64,000 nucleotides of DNA, from positions 1,114,400 through 1,178,399 of the forward strand of contig CM064503.1 in assembly GCA_032716605.1 (NCBI GenBank). Direction: 5' to 3'. This document shows positions 23,950 through 37,371 of this stretch, one piece after another. The position numbers and the translations under genes were made by a program. Origin of the DNA: Paralithodes platypus (lineage: Eukaryota > Arthropoda > Malacostraca > Decapoda > Lithodidae). Positions within the stretch are counted from its first letter, which is position 1, and every line of letters starts with the position of its first letter. The notes below the pieces were generated by a model. That model was not told the origin of the DNA. It made no database searches and was given only the letters and a program-made list of their open reading frames with translations.

Positions 23950-24800
23950 AGAGGGAGGGAACCAGTCACCCCTTAGCGCGCGAACACTATGACTACGGTA
24001 CCGTACTATAAGACTTCAAAACAACGAACCATCTGTCAAAAATGAGAACCTAGACGGTATCCTGGCGTTATGGTTTTGACGAGCGCAACTTGAAGAACCA
24101 AGAAGACGCCAACAACAAAAACAACACCAGAGCCGCCGTCACAACCATTTTACGGCCATGTTTCCACCTCGACCGGCTTTTATCTAATGCCTCGCACGTT
24201 TTCGATTCACGATACACTTTATCACCGTCCGTAATACCGCCTGAGTTATCCCCGGCTACCTGAGGAACGGACCAGGGGCCTTGGACGCGGAGAGTCATCG
24301 CTATTATCCATTCCATTGGTCCGTAAGAAGGAGGGGAAAAGATCCACACGTCTGGCCGCTCATAGATTTTCACTTTGGACGGCTATTGTGGGTGAGGGAT
24401 CGGGCAGTACCTCGCCGGACTATCACAGTATGAATATCACCCATAATTCGTCTGGGTAATCTGTGACGGCCTGCCAGACTCGTAAACACTTATTTATTAT
24501 AGGCCACAAGCAGGACGAGGGGAATGTAGGGAGGGGGCGATAGTCCTGATGTCCCTGTACCTTGTCCAAAGGGCCATTAACCTCTTTTCACCATAATATC
24601 CCTGTCTCGTGATTAATGGGAAGGTTACATAGCCTGTTACTTGTGGCATTAGGCTAAATTTGAAAAAGTTAGCTATTTAGTTTACCGTACAACGTTTATG
24701 ACATGCCATATCTTGCTTTGCCTTAGTCCCTTGTATTCGCGATAACAGTAAGTGTTTATTAACTATATATACCGGTATATACTGTATATACTGTATATAT
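23950..24800. other. unique sequence in exd intron 2
   Basis: A GC-richer block at 24060-24560 carries a 101-codon minus-strand frame (24373-24068) whose C-terminus has a hydrophobic stretch (VVTAALVLFLLLASSWFF). I recognise no family, and no splice or promoter context supports it, so it is not called as a gene. Confidence 0.4.
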
Positions 24801-24802
24801 AT

Positions 24803-24860
<58 letters not shown>
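24776..24860. repeat. TA/CA microsatellite
   Basis: TA tract with an ACACACACAC segment. Confidence 0.92.
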
Positions 24861-24862
<2 letters not shown>

Positions 24863-25287
24863 ATCGATTTACTTCTACCAGAACCGCGTCTGGATTAAAC
24901 ATATGCAGTGCATTATTAATACAAAATTATCGAACATCTTTATTTTATCTTTCATAGTGTAAAATATATATTTATAATTAACCTGAATAAAAAAAAAAAA
25001 AAATCGACAAACAAAACCCTATCAAAGACTTGGCACGTGATAGTGATTACGTCATCTGGTCTCCTGCCAGACCAATAAATATGGAGACATTGGAATATAC
25101 ACACAAACAGAGAACGTACATTTTCAGAGTTCATTGAAATTGTCGGTTCTAATTAACCAAAGACACGATAAATAAATACAGTAGGCCTAATTAACATGTA
25201 CCCAAAACAATTAAACTAGGTACCGTACGTACCGATACATTCATGTCTGTGTATTTGAAATCCTAGATATCATATCCACGAAAATCA

Positions 25288-25503
<216 letters not shown>

Positions 25504-26387
25504 CTATAAAAAAAATAGAGGCGCGGGGGCACACACTTTTATATACAGTAATTATATATATATATATATAACAATTATTTTAACAATTAATTAACATGTT
25601 ATTGGTATCCTCTACGAGTTCATATTATAGGGCCTACTACCTAGTATACTTTTTTCAAGTGTCTTCATGTAGGCTTTTTTTGCTTTTAGGTTGATGATGG
25701 CTTTTGTTTAAGCCGATACGCGTTCCAATTACAAATGTTCATCACAATGCTGGTTTTACTCTTCATATTGCGCCTCCGCTTCGCTCGTGATGAGAGTAGG
25801 CCTATTGCTTATCTCTCTCTCTCTCTCTCTCTTAATATATATATATATATATACCGGTATAAATAATAGATCTCTAAATGAGACAATTACGATTTTCAAC
25901 AATAAAATTCATATGATAGGACCGTCAATAAGTCAGGCTCACACCTAGCCTACAGGAACAATACATATGTTTGTCGAGAACGTGTCAAATACGCTCAATA
26001 GTCCTTATTATGCCTATTAGGCTACAGTTTTTTTTTCCCCAAATACGGAAATAAGGTGATAGTAATAATTGTTGGACCTTTTGTGTACCGTATGTTATAT
26101 GTAAGAGTAAAGGGGTTGATCAATGAATGTAATATTACATATATACTGTACCGAGTATATCCTACATATATATTACATACTGTACCGAGTATATCCTACA
26201 TTTAACATGACATGGAAACAGGAAAAATTTAACCAAGCTCGCATGAATTAATCTGGTTTTATTGGCATACTAATAAAAAAGGTACAGTCCAACATTTGTC
26301 AATGACCATACATTAGTCAAATAAGTCAGTTGTCATATTCCGCTAGTTTTGCACAATACTAGGACCTATAAGAGTGTATGACAGAAC

Positions 26388-26623
26388 CTGAACTCTTTTA
26401 ATATCATGGTGTTGGCTACTAATTTGTTGTGGCTAACATTTTATTAAGCTAAAGAAGGGCATCCACCAATCATATCGGTACCGTAACAATCATAGCGGTA
26501 CCGTAACATTTATACATGTCATTAACCATTTAACTTCAATATATCCCTTCAAAACTTAAATAAAACTTTAAATAATGGTCAGAATAAAATACGAAATGCG
26601 TCATGGTATACTGAAAAGGTTAA
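26388..26623. mobile_element. diverged family B MITE in exd intron 1
   Basis: CTTTTAATATCATGGTGTTG at the left; GCGTCATGGTATACTGAAAAGG then TTAA at the right; internal TTATTAAGCTAAAGAAGG. Low conservation. Confidence 0.65.
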
Positions 26624-29600
26624 TGAGTGTAAATGGATACACTTTTAAGGCTCCATAACAATAATAGTTTGGTAGGTTGGTTAACAGCATTAGTTTTATA
26701 TTCTTCAATTATAGCTATTTGACAAAGTAGCAATGCTAATTTGGGCAATATTACAGTACATTTACGTGCAATTGTTGACATAAGCCCAGCCCTAATTACT
26801 AAAATACAAAGAAAATCTTGCAAATAATACTAGGCTATACGATATTAGCCTATATTATTATAATGCAATGCACACGACATCATGGCAAGGAAGGTGCCCA
26901 TTCACAAAATACCGACTTAGGCCTAAACATTTCGAAATACTGGTAGGCTTCATTCTTGGCATAAGCGCAGTTTATATAATCCATAACAAATGCAAACGGT
27001 AAACATGCCAAACAGAAAGAAATCATAACTTGTGTGATCCGCTTAAAGCTACTGATCTCCAATCGCACCGTTTTTTTCATTCAAGTAAAAGATGTCACTC
27101 GCGGATTCAAGGGGCTAATTATATGACACAAGTAATGGAACACGACGTGACATCACTGGCATGTATAGAGGAAGGGTAAGATAAGCAAGTGATCTTAATC
27201 ACTGTAATGCCTCGAAGCAAGGTAATTAATGGAAGCTTATAACAAATCCTAAGTGTTTTCCCACATGAATTCACTCCCATAACGTAATTTTGTGCGTAGA
27301 AGTAAAACTATAAATTGCAATAACAAAGTTATAAAACTGTAAATAATATGAATACATTACTGCATAACAATATACACCGTCAATTCATTCATACTCGTTT
27401 CCCTTCCTTACGTAATCATGGAATGAATCTAATTAATATGGGCAATTGTAAGCTATAGGTGAGCGCATGAATGACGTTACAAGAATATAAGAAAGGTGAA
27501 ACAAATAATAATTGTGATCACTTAATTTGTATCCGCTCTGTGACATTATTGTATGGTATGTCTGACATTTGTTTTTATTTTTTTATATAAAACTGATAAT
27601 TGGTAAAGAAGTTGCTCTAAAACCGTTAAGTGGTCTATTTTAACTGCTGTATAAAATATTAAACGTTTAAGTCAATCATGCTAATTTTCCTTCATACATA
27701 TCAAATTAGTGAATCGACTTCTTCCTCATTTTGACCAGGCCCATATGAAATTATAAGCGCACAATATGGCGAATGAATAACATGAATTGTCCACATGAAA
27801 TCGTACCCACACCAATTTTGTTTATATTTTGAAGGAAAGATAGTATGATTGAATTACGTGTACATTTGTTATGTAGTGCTTTATTATTATAATCAATTAG
27901 CGTTTTGTTATTTACACATTCTTTTAGTCAATCATACTAGTGCTACGCTTACTTTCACACATACAGTATAATCAAGGAGTGAGTGCAAATGTGTGTGGGC
28001 AACGGTATGTCACATTACTAAGTCAATTAAAACACACACAAGTTTAAATTAATTTACAATATTCATTAAACCAAATACCCTAACCATGAGGAAATAGGAA
28101 GCTACCGTAGTTGATTGTTTGAATGCCGGGTGCCTTCCCAGCGGATCGAAATGACATGTAGGATCTAACTGTAAGGAGAGGTTTCTATAAATACCTCTCC
28201 CTCTCCCAAAATCGAAAATGCAAATGACTGAAATATGACTAATATACCGGTAGCCTATGTTGGTTCTTTTGGGGCTCAGTAGTATTTCAAGTTTGATTGC
28301 TTGTCTCACCTTTCTGATATTCATTTTCATGTAATTTCAGGCTATACAAAATATAGAAAAAATACTAATACCGGTACCGGTAATAATAATATTAATACAA
28401 ATATACAAACAGTAGACAGGGAATGGCAAGATATTTGTTGTTATATGACAACCGGTAACATACGGTACCGTAGTTTTGTATTATCGGTCTTTTGCACCGT
28501 AGTCAAAGTAATTTATATTTGATTACTGACTCATATTGCTAAATTATATTAGTCTCCAATTAAAAAATAAATAAAAATAAATTACCGGCACTTTCAGTTA
28601 GGCCAATTCAACACTAAAAAGTAACTTCTATTGAAGTAACACCTGTAAATTCACCTTTAAGAATTATACCGTATATTATATAAGATAAGAGCACAGCGCC
28701 GGTATTTAAAATTGTGTGTGTACATTTATTCATACAATTCACTAATAGGCTATAGCCTACAGCCAAAACTAATAAGAACTTGTTTGAAAATGCGCTAGTA
28801 TTATTTTCCACTATAAAATGTGCACCGGGTATGTAGTATATTTTTATATAAATTAACTTCCTCGGACAGATTACCGTACTGTACTTCTCATTTCTCAAAT
28901 TATTCTTCCTCTATCCAAAACTCTCTACTCTCCTACTCTTCTACTCTTCCTCTATCCAAAACTCTCTACTCTCCTACTTTACTCTAGCGATCGTCGTCGT
29001 CGTAGACAAATGTAATGTACGGTAGGCTACTTAAATTCAAAATTGTATGAAAATACGCAGATAAACAAATATCGTATATTTTTAAATACCGGTATTACCC
29101 AGATACTCACATTGAGCCAAGATATAAGCCAGACAAAATAAATAACTTATACAAACCATACCTAATAATTCGCTTACTAATTTCAAACGATTTCCAAACC
29201 AGCACAAAGGTAGGCCTAATCAAATAAAGTACACCGATCGTATGTTAGTTTTCAAAAATAGATACGATTAATATGAAACTGAAAAACGAGAGGCCTCAAT
29301 TATGAACACTGACTCCTGTGCCTTTACTATCATATGATAAGCACTTGCCAAGGTGCAAGTCGCTAGAGTACCGGTACATTATTGCTAACAGGCACTACCG
29401 TACACTCTTATGGGTCAAGTTATATATATATTTTATTAAAGCTAAATTTTGTCAATTAATGTAGCTTAGGGAGGATCTAATTTGAAGAAAATCAACAGAC
29501 AGCAGCCACTATAAAAACAAAAGAACATCGTTCGTACTGAAACTTCTGATAAACCTAATGATTGGAAAGAGGGAAATAACAAAACGTCTCCGATTGCGCA

Positions 29601-30506
29601 GCATTCGATCCCTGTGGCTCCAACCCAAATTACCGTCGTCGTATTCCTCATTTGCGTAATTTGCGAGCCACGACCGGAAATTGGCAGTGACTGTACGCGC
29701 GTTTTAGTGGCTAACCTCTCAATTTGACCTTGTCCTGAACTTCGTGGCTGAAAATTGGAGGAAAGTAAATGCAATACGCGTCTTTTTTTTTACCAACCTT
29801 GACATGCACTATTATTACGAACAAATGACCGGAAATTTAGAGATATCACTATAAATATATGACCAGATGATTATTAACAAACTATATAATAATAATAATA
29901 TAAGAATTACCAAGTGTTAGTTCTTCTAGTGGCCAATATCTATCTCTATTCGCAGAAAAAGTTGGTTACAAAAATTAGTTGTAAATGTGAATATTTTATT
30001 CTCTAATAAATAACTAAGGAATGAGTATTATACAAGTACCGGTACAGTAGTTATTTGAAAATGTTCAGTGAATTTACTATTAAAAGCTCATTAAACTAGA
30101 CATATATCAACACTCAATTCGAAGTGTTTAGTATCAAGGTACAGTATATATATTTAAACACTTCTCCAACACCCACTGATTACTAAAGTAGGCTAATGTA
30201 AAAGGAAAATGACATTTCAAACACTCCGTAAAATGGGTAGGCTATGAAAAAATATATATTTTTCAATTTGTTCAGTAGCCTAATATTACTATTTACAAAT
30301 AATTAATACATTTGGTTATCGCGCGCATAAACCACTATTTAAAAAAATCATACTAAAATTATATTATCGAAACACTTAAGAATGCGTACCGTATGCTAAA
30401 AGGAAATTGTTACCGTATTTCAAAGTGTTCAGTAAATTTATTCAGAAATCCTAATAGACATCAGTAAATTTATTCAGAAATCTTAATAGACATGAGTATC
30501 AAGGTG

Positions 30507-30706
30507 TATATCCCATTCACTACTGGTGATATCCTTTTCATTATATTCTGGCAACTATTTTATTCAGCTTAGGAAGGATAATAGGCTGTGGACTTTCTCA
30601 ATTAATCCTTTTAGCTACCACAAATCCCTTCCTAAGATGAAAAATATCGTCTAATAGTTCCAGAATTAGATGAAAAGGATGTCACCGGTACTGAATGGGA
30701 TATACA
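30507..30706. mobile_element. family B-related palindrome in exd intron 1
   Basis: TATATCCCATTCACTACTGG at the left, CCGGTACTGAATGGGATATA at the right; internal CAGCTTAGGAAGGATAAT. The ends are TATA rather than TTAA, unlike most copies. Confidence 0.8.
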
Positions 30707-31306
30707 TGTTTTTTTTATAATTTTGTTTGAAGACTTGGCGCTCTACTTGATTTACAGCTTAAATATTCATATGGGTTAATAACCTCTGTAGTCGTATTTT
30801 AACTATTCTTAACTACAATCTTCAACATTCGATTGGTTTTCTCATCTTTCCTATAGGCTAGTCATCAAACGACTACGGTACCATTCATGTCATGCCATAA
30901 TATAATAAATGTTCTATTCTATTTCCGCCCAGTACGGTACTGTATATATATATATATATGCAGTCAATACGTCGCTATATATCTTATTCCATATGATAAA
31001 AATCCTATACCGGTATCATACATTAAAATAGTTGACGATACCGATACCGTACTATGATATAATAAGTATTCAGATACCTAAGCTTGCTTGTTATGTGTCA
31101 ATAATCTAATGAAAAAAATAATATATATATATATACCGATACTCTACACCTTGCTATGCTTGCCGCTCTTTAAAAAAAAACAAAAAACAAAAACAAATTA
31201 GAACATTAAATATTTTAACTCCCATGTATTAGCTTCCACTTGAAGGAGCGCTAAGTATAACGCACTATGTTGTCAGGTAATGTTTACTTTTCATCATTAC
31301 ATGGTG

Positions 31307-31736
31307 TTAACCCCTTCTGTACCTGTACCGTCTTACTTCGTTTTATTTTAGCAAATTGCCGACTTGCGAGTTTCGTTCTATAAGGAAGTTGGAGCTGTAG
31401 ACAACGATATTTAACAGATGTTACAGCTAAAAGACGGTCGTAGTACATTTATAAATACAGAAAACCTAATTCAACATAGCCTACCATTTATCCATCAGAA
31501 ACGTACATTATTATTGCACATCATGTTCACGGCTACAACTTCCTTATAGCCTGAAACTCGCAAGTGGTCAATTTAGACGATGTTGTGCAGTTTAAGGAGG
31601 GTTCATGGTAATAAAAAGGGTTAAGCGAGATAGTTATAGCCTGTTAATTGCTGGAGGCCCATTTTAAACAGAATTACATCGTCTAATAGTAGCCAGAATA
31701 AAGTTAAAATGACAGCACTGGCAATGAAGGGGTTAA
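31307..31736. mobile_element. family B MITE interrupted by a second palindrome
   Basis: TTAACCCCTTCTGTACCTGT to GGCAATGAAGGGGTTAA, interrupted within the left arm by the element at 31352-31573. Confidence 0.88.
31352..31573. mobile_element. nested palindromic element, family F
   Basis: GACTTGCGAGTTTCGTTCTA plus TAAGGAAGTTG at the left pairs with CAACTTCCTTATAGCCTGAA plus ACTCGCAAGT at the right. The family B arm resumes at TTTAGACGATG immediately after. Single copy in this window. Confidence 0.82.
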
Positions 31737-31933
31737 CCAAGGTCCAAGTGTATACTGTATCTATTGTAAGTGACGGGTAAACAATTCAATTTCGGCAAAC
31801 ACTTAAGATGCGCCTATACACCCAAATACGGTAAAGGCGAGATCAAACAAATGCTGGCGTTTGTAAATTATTCTACTTAGGCTAGCCTAATTTTTATTTG
31901 ACATGAAAAGTATATTCTTAATAAACTAAATAC

Positions 31934-31934
31934 A

Positions 31935-31980
<46 letters not shown>
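31934..31980. repeat. TA microsatellite
   Basis: (TA)n. Confidence 0.95.
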
Positions 31981-31983
<3 letters not shown>

Positions 31984-33137
31984 CGGTGACCTTTAATAGG
32001 CCTATGCTATTAATTACTTCCAATACTCGACGAACTTTAGCATAATACAAATTGCTTTCAGTAATTTAGTATCAATATAACTGAAACAATGCCCTAGGCA
32101 TATATGTTACATCACATGCTTTATTCAGAGATAATGTAGGCTAGGTGGCTTTTAGTACAGAACATCATATATAGGCCTACATACAATTACCGGTATATAT
32201 ATAATAATGTATAGGCCTAGCCTATATTCGGTATATATGCGTACGTTAACAAGTGTTTTTTACAAATTCTAAAACAAGTAGGCCTAAACGTCTAGGCCCT
32301 CTAGGGTGTCCCAACTTTATAGATCTTTGACCGCGCGCCGTCATGTTATCATATGGAATTGCCTTATCGGTATAACAATTACCGCATTTTTTACAAAATG
32401 CTGAACTATGAAGGCCGAAATAGATCAATACTTGAAGGTCTACTCGGCACCGAATATTGATATCAAATTATATGGATTGAATTAAGATTGATTGCATAAA
32501 TTACCTTACAATGACTGAATACAAATTTACAATAAAAAGCATAGCCTACATTTCTTTTAATAGCCTACCCTATGCATTGTTACTATAGGAATTAGTATAG
32601 TAATTACCGGTATATAAATAGGCTATAGCTTACATTACGCTCATATTTTTCCATTAACAGTGTAATTAATTTAAATTCAATTATAGACCCAATAACTACG
32701 TCAATACCAACGTACAATAGCAATTTTGTGCGTGATTTGTATTTATTAAGCGAACACCCATCATGGGCTGAGCAATGGCGTCCTTGAAGTGGTGAGGTAT
32801 TATGTTCCTCGACAAAAAACATGCCTCCCTCTCCTTTTTACACTCAAGTTATAGGCTAATGACAGACAGCAAAATGTTTTCAGGACTATTCGCAGATCTT
32901 GGTACCGAGCGAAAACGGCACCAACTAGGCTATAAAAGAGGTACCGGGAGACCGAGTGACTGGCGTGCCTAATTATATTCCCTTGCTGTTTTAGTATTAT
33001 GGTGACATGAGAGTAGTAGTTTCCTGAGTGTTATTGGTAGCGGGGACTGAGGGTCGAGTGAGACAGTGAGCGGCGGCAGCCAGAGAGGTGGTGGTGGCGC
33101 CGCCGCTACTGCCCAAAATAACGCGTGAGGTACACAC

Positions 33138-33343
33138 CTGGCCTGCGCCTCGTCCAGCGACTGGTCCGTGATGTTCATGATCTGCTCCAGGATGGTGTTT
33201 ATGTCCTGTTTGCGGCCCTCATTGTCCGGCGTGGTTGTACCCTGGCCGGGGTCCACCGAACCCCCGCCCATGCCATAATGCTGGGGCATGAGCATGCCCG
33301 TTTGAGAGGAGGGGTGCATCATGCCCCGGGACTGATCATCCAT
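33138..33343 (-). CDS. exd: extradenticle/PBX homeobox cofactor, coding exon 1 (partial gene)
   Basis: TALE-class homeodomain protein that partners Hox proteins and Homothorax/Meis in the nucleus. This exon encodes residues 1-68 plus two bases of codon 69. Residues 1-42 are a Met/Gln/Gly/Pro-rich N-terminus ([13 protein letters not shown]...). From about residue 43 the PBC domain begins, with [18 protein letters not shown] followed by SLDEAQA, close to the fly and vertebrate PBC sequence. The ATG at 33343 is preceded by an in-frame TGA (33364-33362) and followed by G, so the start is well supported. The exon ends CCAG with a GTGTGT donor (GT at 33137-33136), and the split Arg codon is completed by exon 2. 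Reading through the donor gives a Pro-rich tail unlike any PBC protein. The homeodomain is not in the window. Identification is from recognised family sequence and exon phase, not a database search. Confidence 0.95.
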
Positions 33344-34450
33344 GCTGGCCGCCACAACACTTCACAGCACACACACAACACTCAGCAGGAGCAGGTAAAG
33401 CCGCAGCGCTCTTACACCACAGTGACCGCCACAAGAGCACCAAGAGTCAACGCGAGTGGGGAGTGAGTAGGAGCGCACCACACACACCCGTCACAGCCAA
33501 GAGGCCAGCAGCGACTGACTGCTGTTCTGCTCTTGCTGCCGCGCGCACAGCCCTCCACCACACTGTCCTCAGCTCACCACTAACGCATGTCCACCGCTCC
33601 TCCTCACACTACTGCCACACACGATTATTCAGATTTTTATGGCTGTTTGCTCAACGACAAGAAATAACGCGTGGACTGGAATGAATACCACAAAACAGCA
33701 CCTTTCCGGAGTGAGTATGCCATTAACAGAGAGAAAACGCCCCGACCGCCAATCACCGCCGCCGTCTCACTCGCATAAAACCATAACCTGACGGGCCAAG
33801 CCAGCCTCGCCGCCCGCTACGATCAATAAGAGAATGGGATGCCGACAAAAAACACTTCATAACACTGACGAGAAAGCATATAGCAACTCATTTTATCCCT
33901 AACTGCGAGTATATTTAAACAACTAAGGTTTCTGTAAGAGCAATTTTCCGGATGAGGTGAGGAAGTTGAGAAAATGGCTTTGTTTACATCGCGGCCCTTT
34001 GTGTGTCGGAGTCTGCGCGGGAGATACCATTAAACACCCAGTTGCAAACTTTAAATTTCCTATCTACGGGCTGTATACGGTCCCGCGGGACAGTTTATAC
34101 CTCCAGCTTGACGACCGTAAATCGTGACAGACAATCACCTGCGCGTTTTCGCATAAACCTCAAGATTGGCGGCCGAGTTACTTCCAGCATCCGAACACCA
34201 GGATTAGGCGGCTCAGGATGATTTACGTCACTCCTGAACGAGTCTAGGAGGTTGCCAGAGGCGCGTTTTGTACCATAACAAATCTTGTCTCCCCGGTACT
34301 GGCGAGACAACACACTGGACTTTAGCCAACTTTTAATGATGGAATGCATTAAGGGACTATTCTCCCTACAGTTGAATGGAACACGAGTTAGGGCCACGAT
34401 CACAAATACGCAAGTTAACGCTGGGTGTTAGTGTGACGGGGAGGTGGAGC
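33344..34450 (-). promoter_or_regulatory. probable exd 5' UTR and promoter region
   Basis: Sequence upstream of the exd ATG is richer in CpG and GC than its surroundings and has almost no simple repeats. It contains CCAAT motifs (near 33749 on the plus strand and 34164 on the minus strand) and a 12-bp palindrome GTCCCGCGGGAC at 34080-34091. I see no convincing TATA box or single start site. Two short frames here (33463-33684 plus, 34095-34403 minus) have no recognisable domain and are not called as genes. Confidence 0.5.
34125..34137 (+). promoter_or_regulatory. possible Homothorax/Exd composite site
   Basis: TGACAG (Meis/Homothorax core) lies two bases from AATCA, which read on the other strand is TGATT (Exd/PBX core), about 0.8 kb upstream of the exd ATG. 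Short motifs like this occur by chance, so this is only suggestive. Confidence 0.2.
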
Positions 34451-35130
34451 CACACACTCGTAAATCAGGTTGCTGTGGTTCTCTAAGTTTGTTTCTGGTG
34501 AGTGCCAATCTGGGCGACCCGCGTGGCTGCATCACTTGCCCTGTCAAGGTGTTCAAAGTGTCGCAGTCACCCACACCACGAGTCATTGTTTATTGTTTTC
34601 AATTTTGTCCATAATACTCTAAAAGTTATATACACTTACTGTACAGTATATTAAAATAGTTTACATATGTATATTTTACATTGATATATTTGCTTACCAG
34701 AAAGGAACAACATTAATAGTAATCTAAATTATATTGAACAATTCGGTTGCTAAGGCAAGCAACAGTTGCCTACCTACTGAATATTATCTACAACTTTTTG
34801 TTTCACGCTCTTGCATATAATTATATCAGGCCAATTTTATTCGGAACATTAACACAGAGGTACAAATAAATAATTATAATGAGCAGACAGTAGCCACACG
34901 GTCATATTTATCCTTGGGTGTCAAAATCGGGGCTTAGCGATACTTTGCTAAACCTACCTAAGCCTTTGGCCTGCCATTCTGATCTCTCTGTAAATATTTG
35001 TTTTCGTATAGTGGACTTTTATCGAACACTACCAATTTAATATATTAACTATATGCATAGGTGAATAATGATAGTCGGCTCGTTTTTTTTTTTTTTTTTT
35101 TTTAATTATATCATGATTAATGCATATACT
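34451..35130. other. unique AT-rich sequence upstream of exd
   Basis: No repeat family or coding sequence recognised; poly-T run at 35083-35103. Confidence 0.5.
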
Positions 35131-35143
35131 GTATATATTTATG

Positions 35144-35386
<243 letters not shown>

Positions 35387-35387
<1 letters not shown>

Positions 35388-35885
35388 CTATATAATATTT
35401 TCGATTGTCTGTCTGTGTGTGTGTGTGTGTGTGTTTTTTTTTAAAGAGGCGGCAGCAGTTTTGGACCTCGGGAGCTGAAACTTTGCATGTGGGTGTCAAT
35501 TGACCTGGGTCAGGTCATAGAGGGGGCGAGGCCACGATCGGAGGTCGTTTCGAGGCCGAAATTGATTTTTTTTTTTTTTTTTTAAATAAACAAAATTGCC
35601 GTTTGGGGCAGAAGGAGGCCTCCGATCGAAAAGATGTATGGAACGAAAGTTGTTCGCAGCCCCCCAAAATGGGGGTACGGATGAGGTCAGATCCAAAATC
35701 GGAGGTCATTTAGCGGCCGAAATCGAGGTCGCCGTTTAATGAGGCACAGGGAGGTCGAGGCCGGTGATTATGGTAGTAGTAGTATTGTGATGATTGTGGT
35801 AGTAGTGATTGATGATGGTGATTATGGTAGTAGTAGTGATGGTGATTATGGTGATTACCCGGACAACGCCGGGTACCCCTGCTAG
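35387..35885 (+). mobile_element. non-autonomous Helitron
   Basis: Begins TC (TCTATATAATATTTTCGATT) and ends in CTAG, with A immediately before and T immediately after, as expected for Helitron insertion between A and T. A hairpin ACCCGG-ACAACG-CCGGGT at 35857-35874 lies 7 nt before CTAG. The end sequence CGCCGGGTACCCCTGCTAG resembles common animal Helitron termini. The interior has two diverged copies of a GATCGGAGGTC..GGCCGAAAT block, a poly-T run and TAG/GAT-rich repeats. No Rep/helicase coding sequence. Confidence 0.88.
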
Positions 35886-35912
<27 letters not shown>

Positions 35913-35917
<5 letters not shown>

Positions 35918-36088
35918 GGTGTCCCATAATAGGTAGGCATAACTTCAGGATTAAAGTAAGAAAAATATTCAAAGCATAAAATGTTCTATACATAGTATTC
36001 CACATCTTAATTGTTACAAAGAATTGTTATGAGTTTTTGTATTTAATGAATATCTAAAGATTCGTTCCTTTAACCAGCTCATGACACA

Positions 36089-36132
<44 letters not shown>

Positions 36133-36408
36133 CACGTGTATCCAATAAAGTGTTTTCTTTAGTTCATTAATTATTTTCAATCCTTAATTAAGATAGTTCA
36201 TGCTTAATACTGTAGTTGAAATTTGATAATCGTAATTAAATTTAATGTTTTTGTGTACAGTATAATTATTACCACGCATATATAATTTATGTTCATTTGT
36301 TGTCAAGAAAAAATAATAAGTGGTTAGTTTTCCATTTCGTGATTTAATGTTCTGTAATAATAACTACTCATTCATAACTTCATTAATTATTAGTATTTGT
36401 ATTTGTTA

Positions 36409-36440
<32 letters not shown>

Positions 36441-37041
36441 TATTATTATCATTATTAATAGTAGTAGTAGTAAATATTGTTTTTGCATTACATTGTATTA
36501 TGTTTTAATTATTAATCAAATTTATTGTTTTTATTTATATTTTCCCTTTCACAATTACACGATACAGTAGTTCAATGGTAACATTTGGAAAACGAGAAAA
36601 ATAGAAAGTTATAAATATCCATTTAAGTTATTACATTATTAATACATGTGTATCCGTATTTGCATGGGTAATTTTCCGTACAATAAAGAAATATAATGTA
36701 ACAATTCATAAATAAAATAATTCCGATTATCATTTAACGGAATTCCCTAATGCCTACTGCAGTTTTTCTTTTATATATACGATGTTATATATACCGGTAC
36801 ATATCTGGAATTGCTATACATACTCACATCACATTATTGTATCCCGGTGGATCACACATATGCTTTGATTAATTTCATTGGAGGTGTTTGGTGTTGTGGT
36901 GAAATTAATAAAATATAGATATACCCTAACACACATATCTTCATTCACTTTTCACTAAAAAATACACAATCATATTCGCACATGTATGTGATTCTGCATA
37001 AAACTTCCACGTTACCAAAATGTACGATTTTAATATCACTG
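35913..37041. other. AT-rich sequence with microsatellites
   Basis: (CA)n at 36090-36128 and (ATT)n at 36412-36437; otherwise unrecognised. Confidence 0.55.
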
Positions 37042-37371
37042 AATAGGTTATTCATCACACCTCTCCACTGCAATAGGTTATTCATCACACCTCTCCACTG
37101 CAATAGGTTATTCATCACACCTCTCCACTGCAATAGGTTATTCATCACACCTCTCCACTGCAATAGGTTATTCATCACACCTCTCCACTGCAATAGGTTA
37201 TTCATCACACCTCTCCACTGCAATAGGTTATTCATCACACCTCTCCACTGCAATAGGTTATTCATCACACCTCTCCACTGCAATAGGTTATTCATCACAC
37301 CTCTCCACTGCAATAGGTTATTCATCACACCTCTCCACTGCAATAGGTTATTCATCACACCTCTCCACTGC
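37042..37371. repeat. 30-bp minisatellite, 11 identical copies
   Basis: AATAGGTTATTCATCACACC-TCTCCACTGC repeated 11 times with no visible differences. As 30 is a multiple of 3, frames are open on both strands (RLFITPLHCN plus; LQWRGVMNNL minus), but flanking sequence shows no gene. Confidence 0.98.

Noticed and set aside
24068..24373. 101-codon minus-strand protein with hydrophobic C-terminus
   Set aside because: No recognisable family, inside the exd intron, no promoter or splice support; length is compatible with chance in a GC-richer block.
32969..33137. Extension of the exd exon 1 frame to 128 codons
   Set aside because: Sequence after the GTGTGT donor ([18 protein letters not shown]...) is unlike PBC proteins; exon 2 supplies the expected continuation.
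33125..33466. Plus-strand frame antisense to exd exon 1
   Set aside because: Shadow of the exd coding exon.
34095..34403. 102-codon minus-strand protein upstream of exd
   Set aside because: No domain recognised and located in the likely promoter/5' UTR region.
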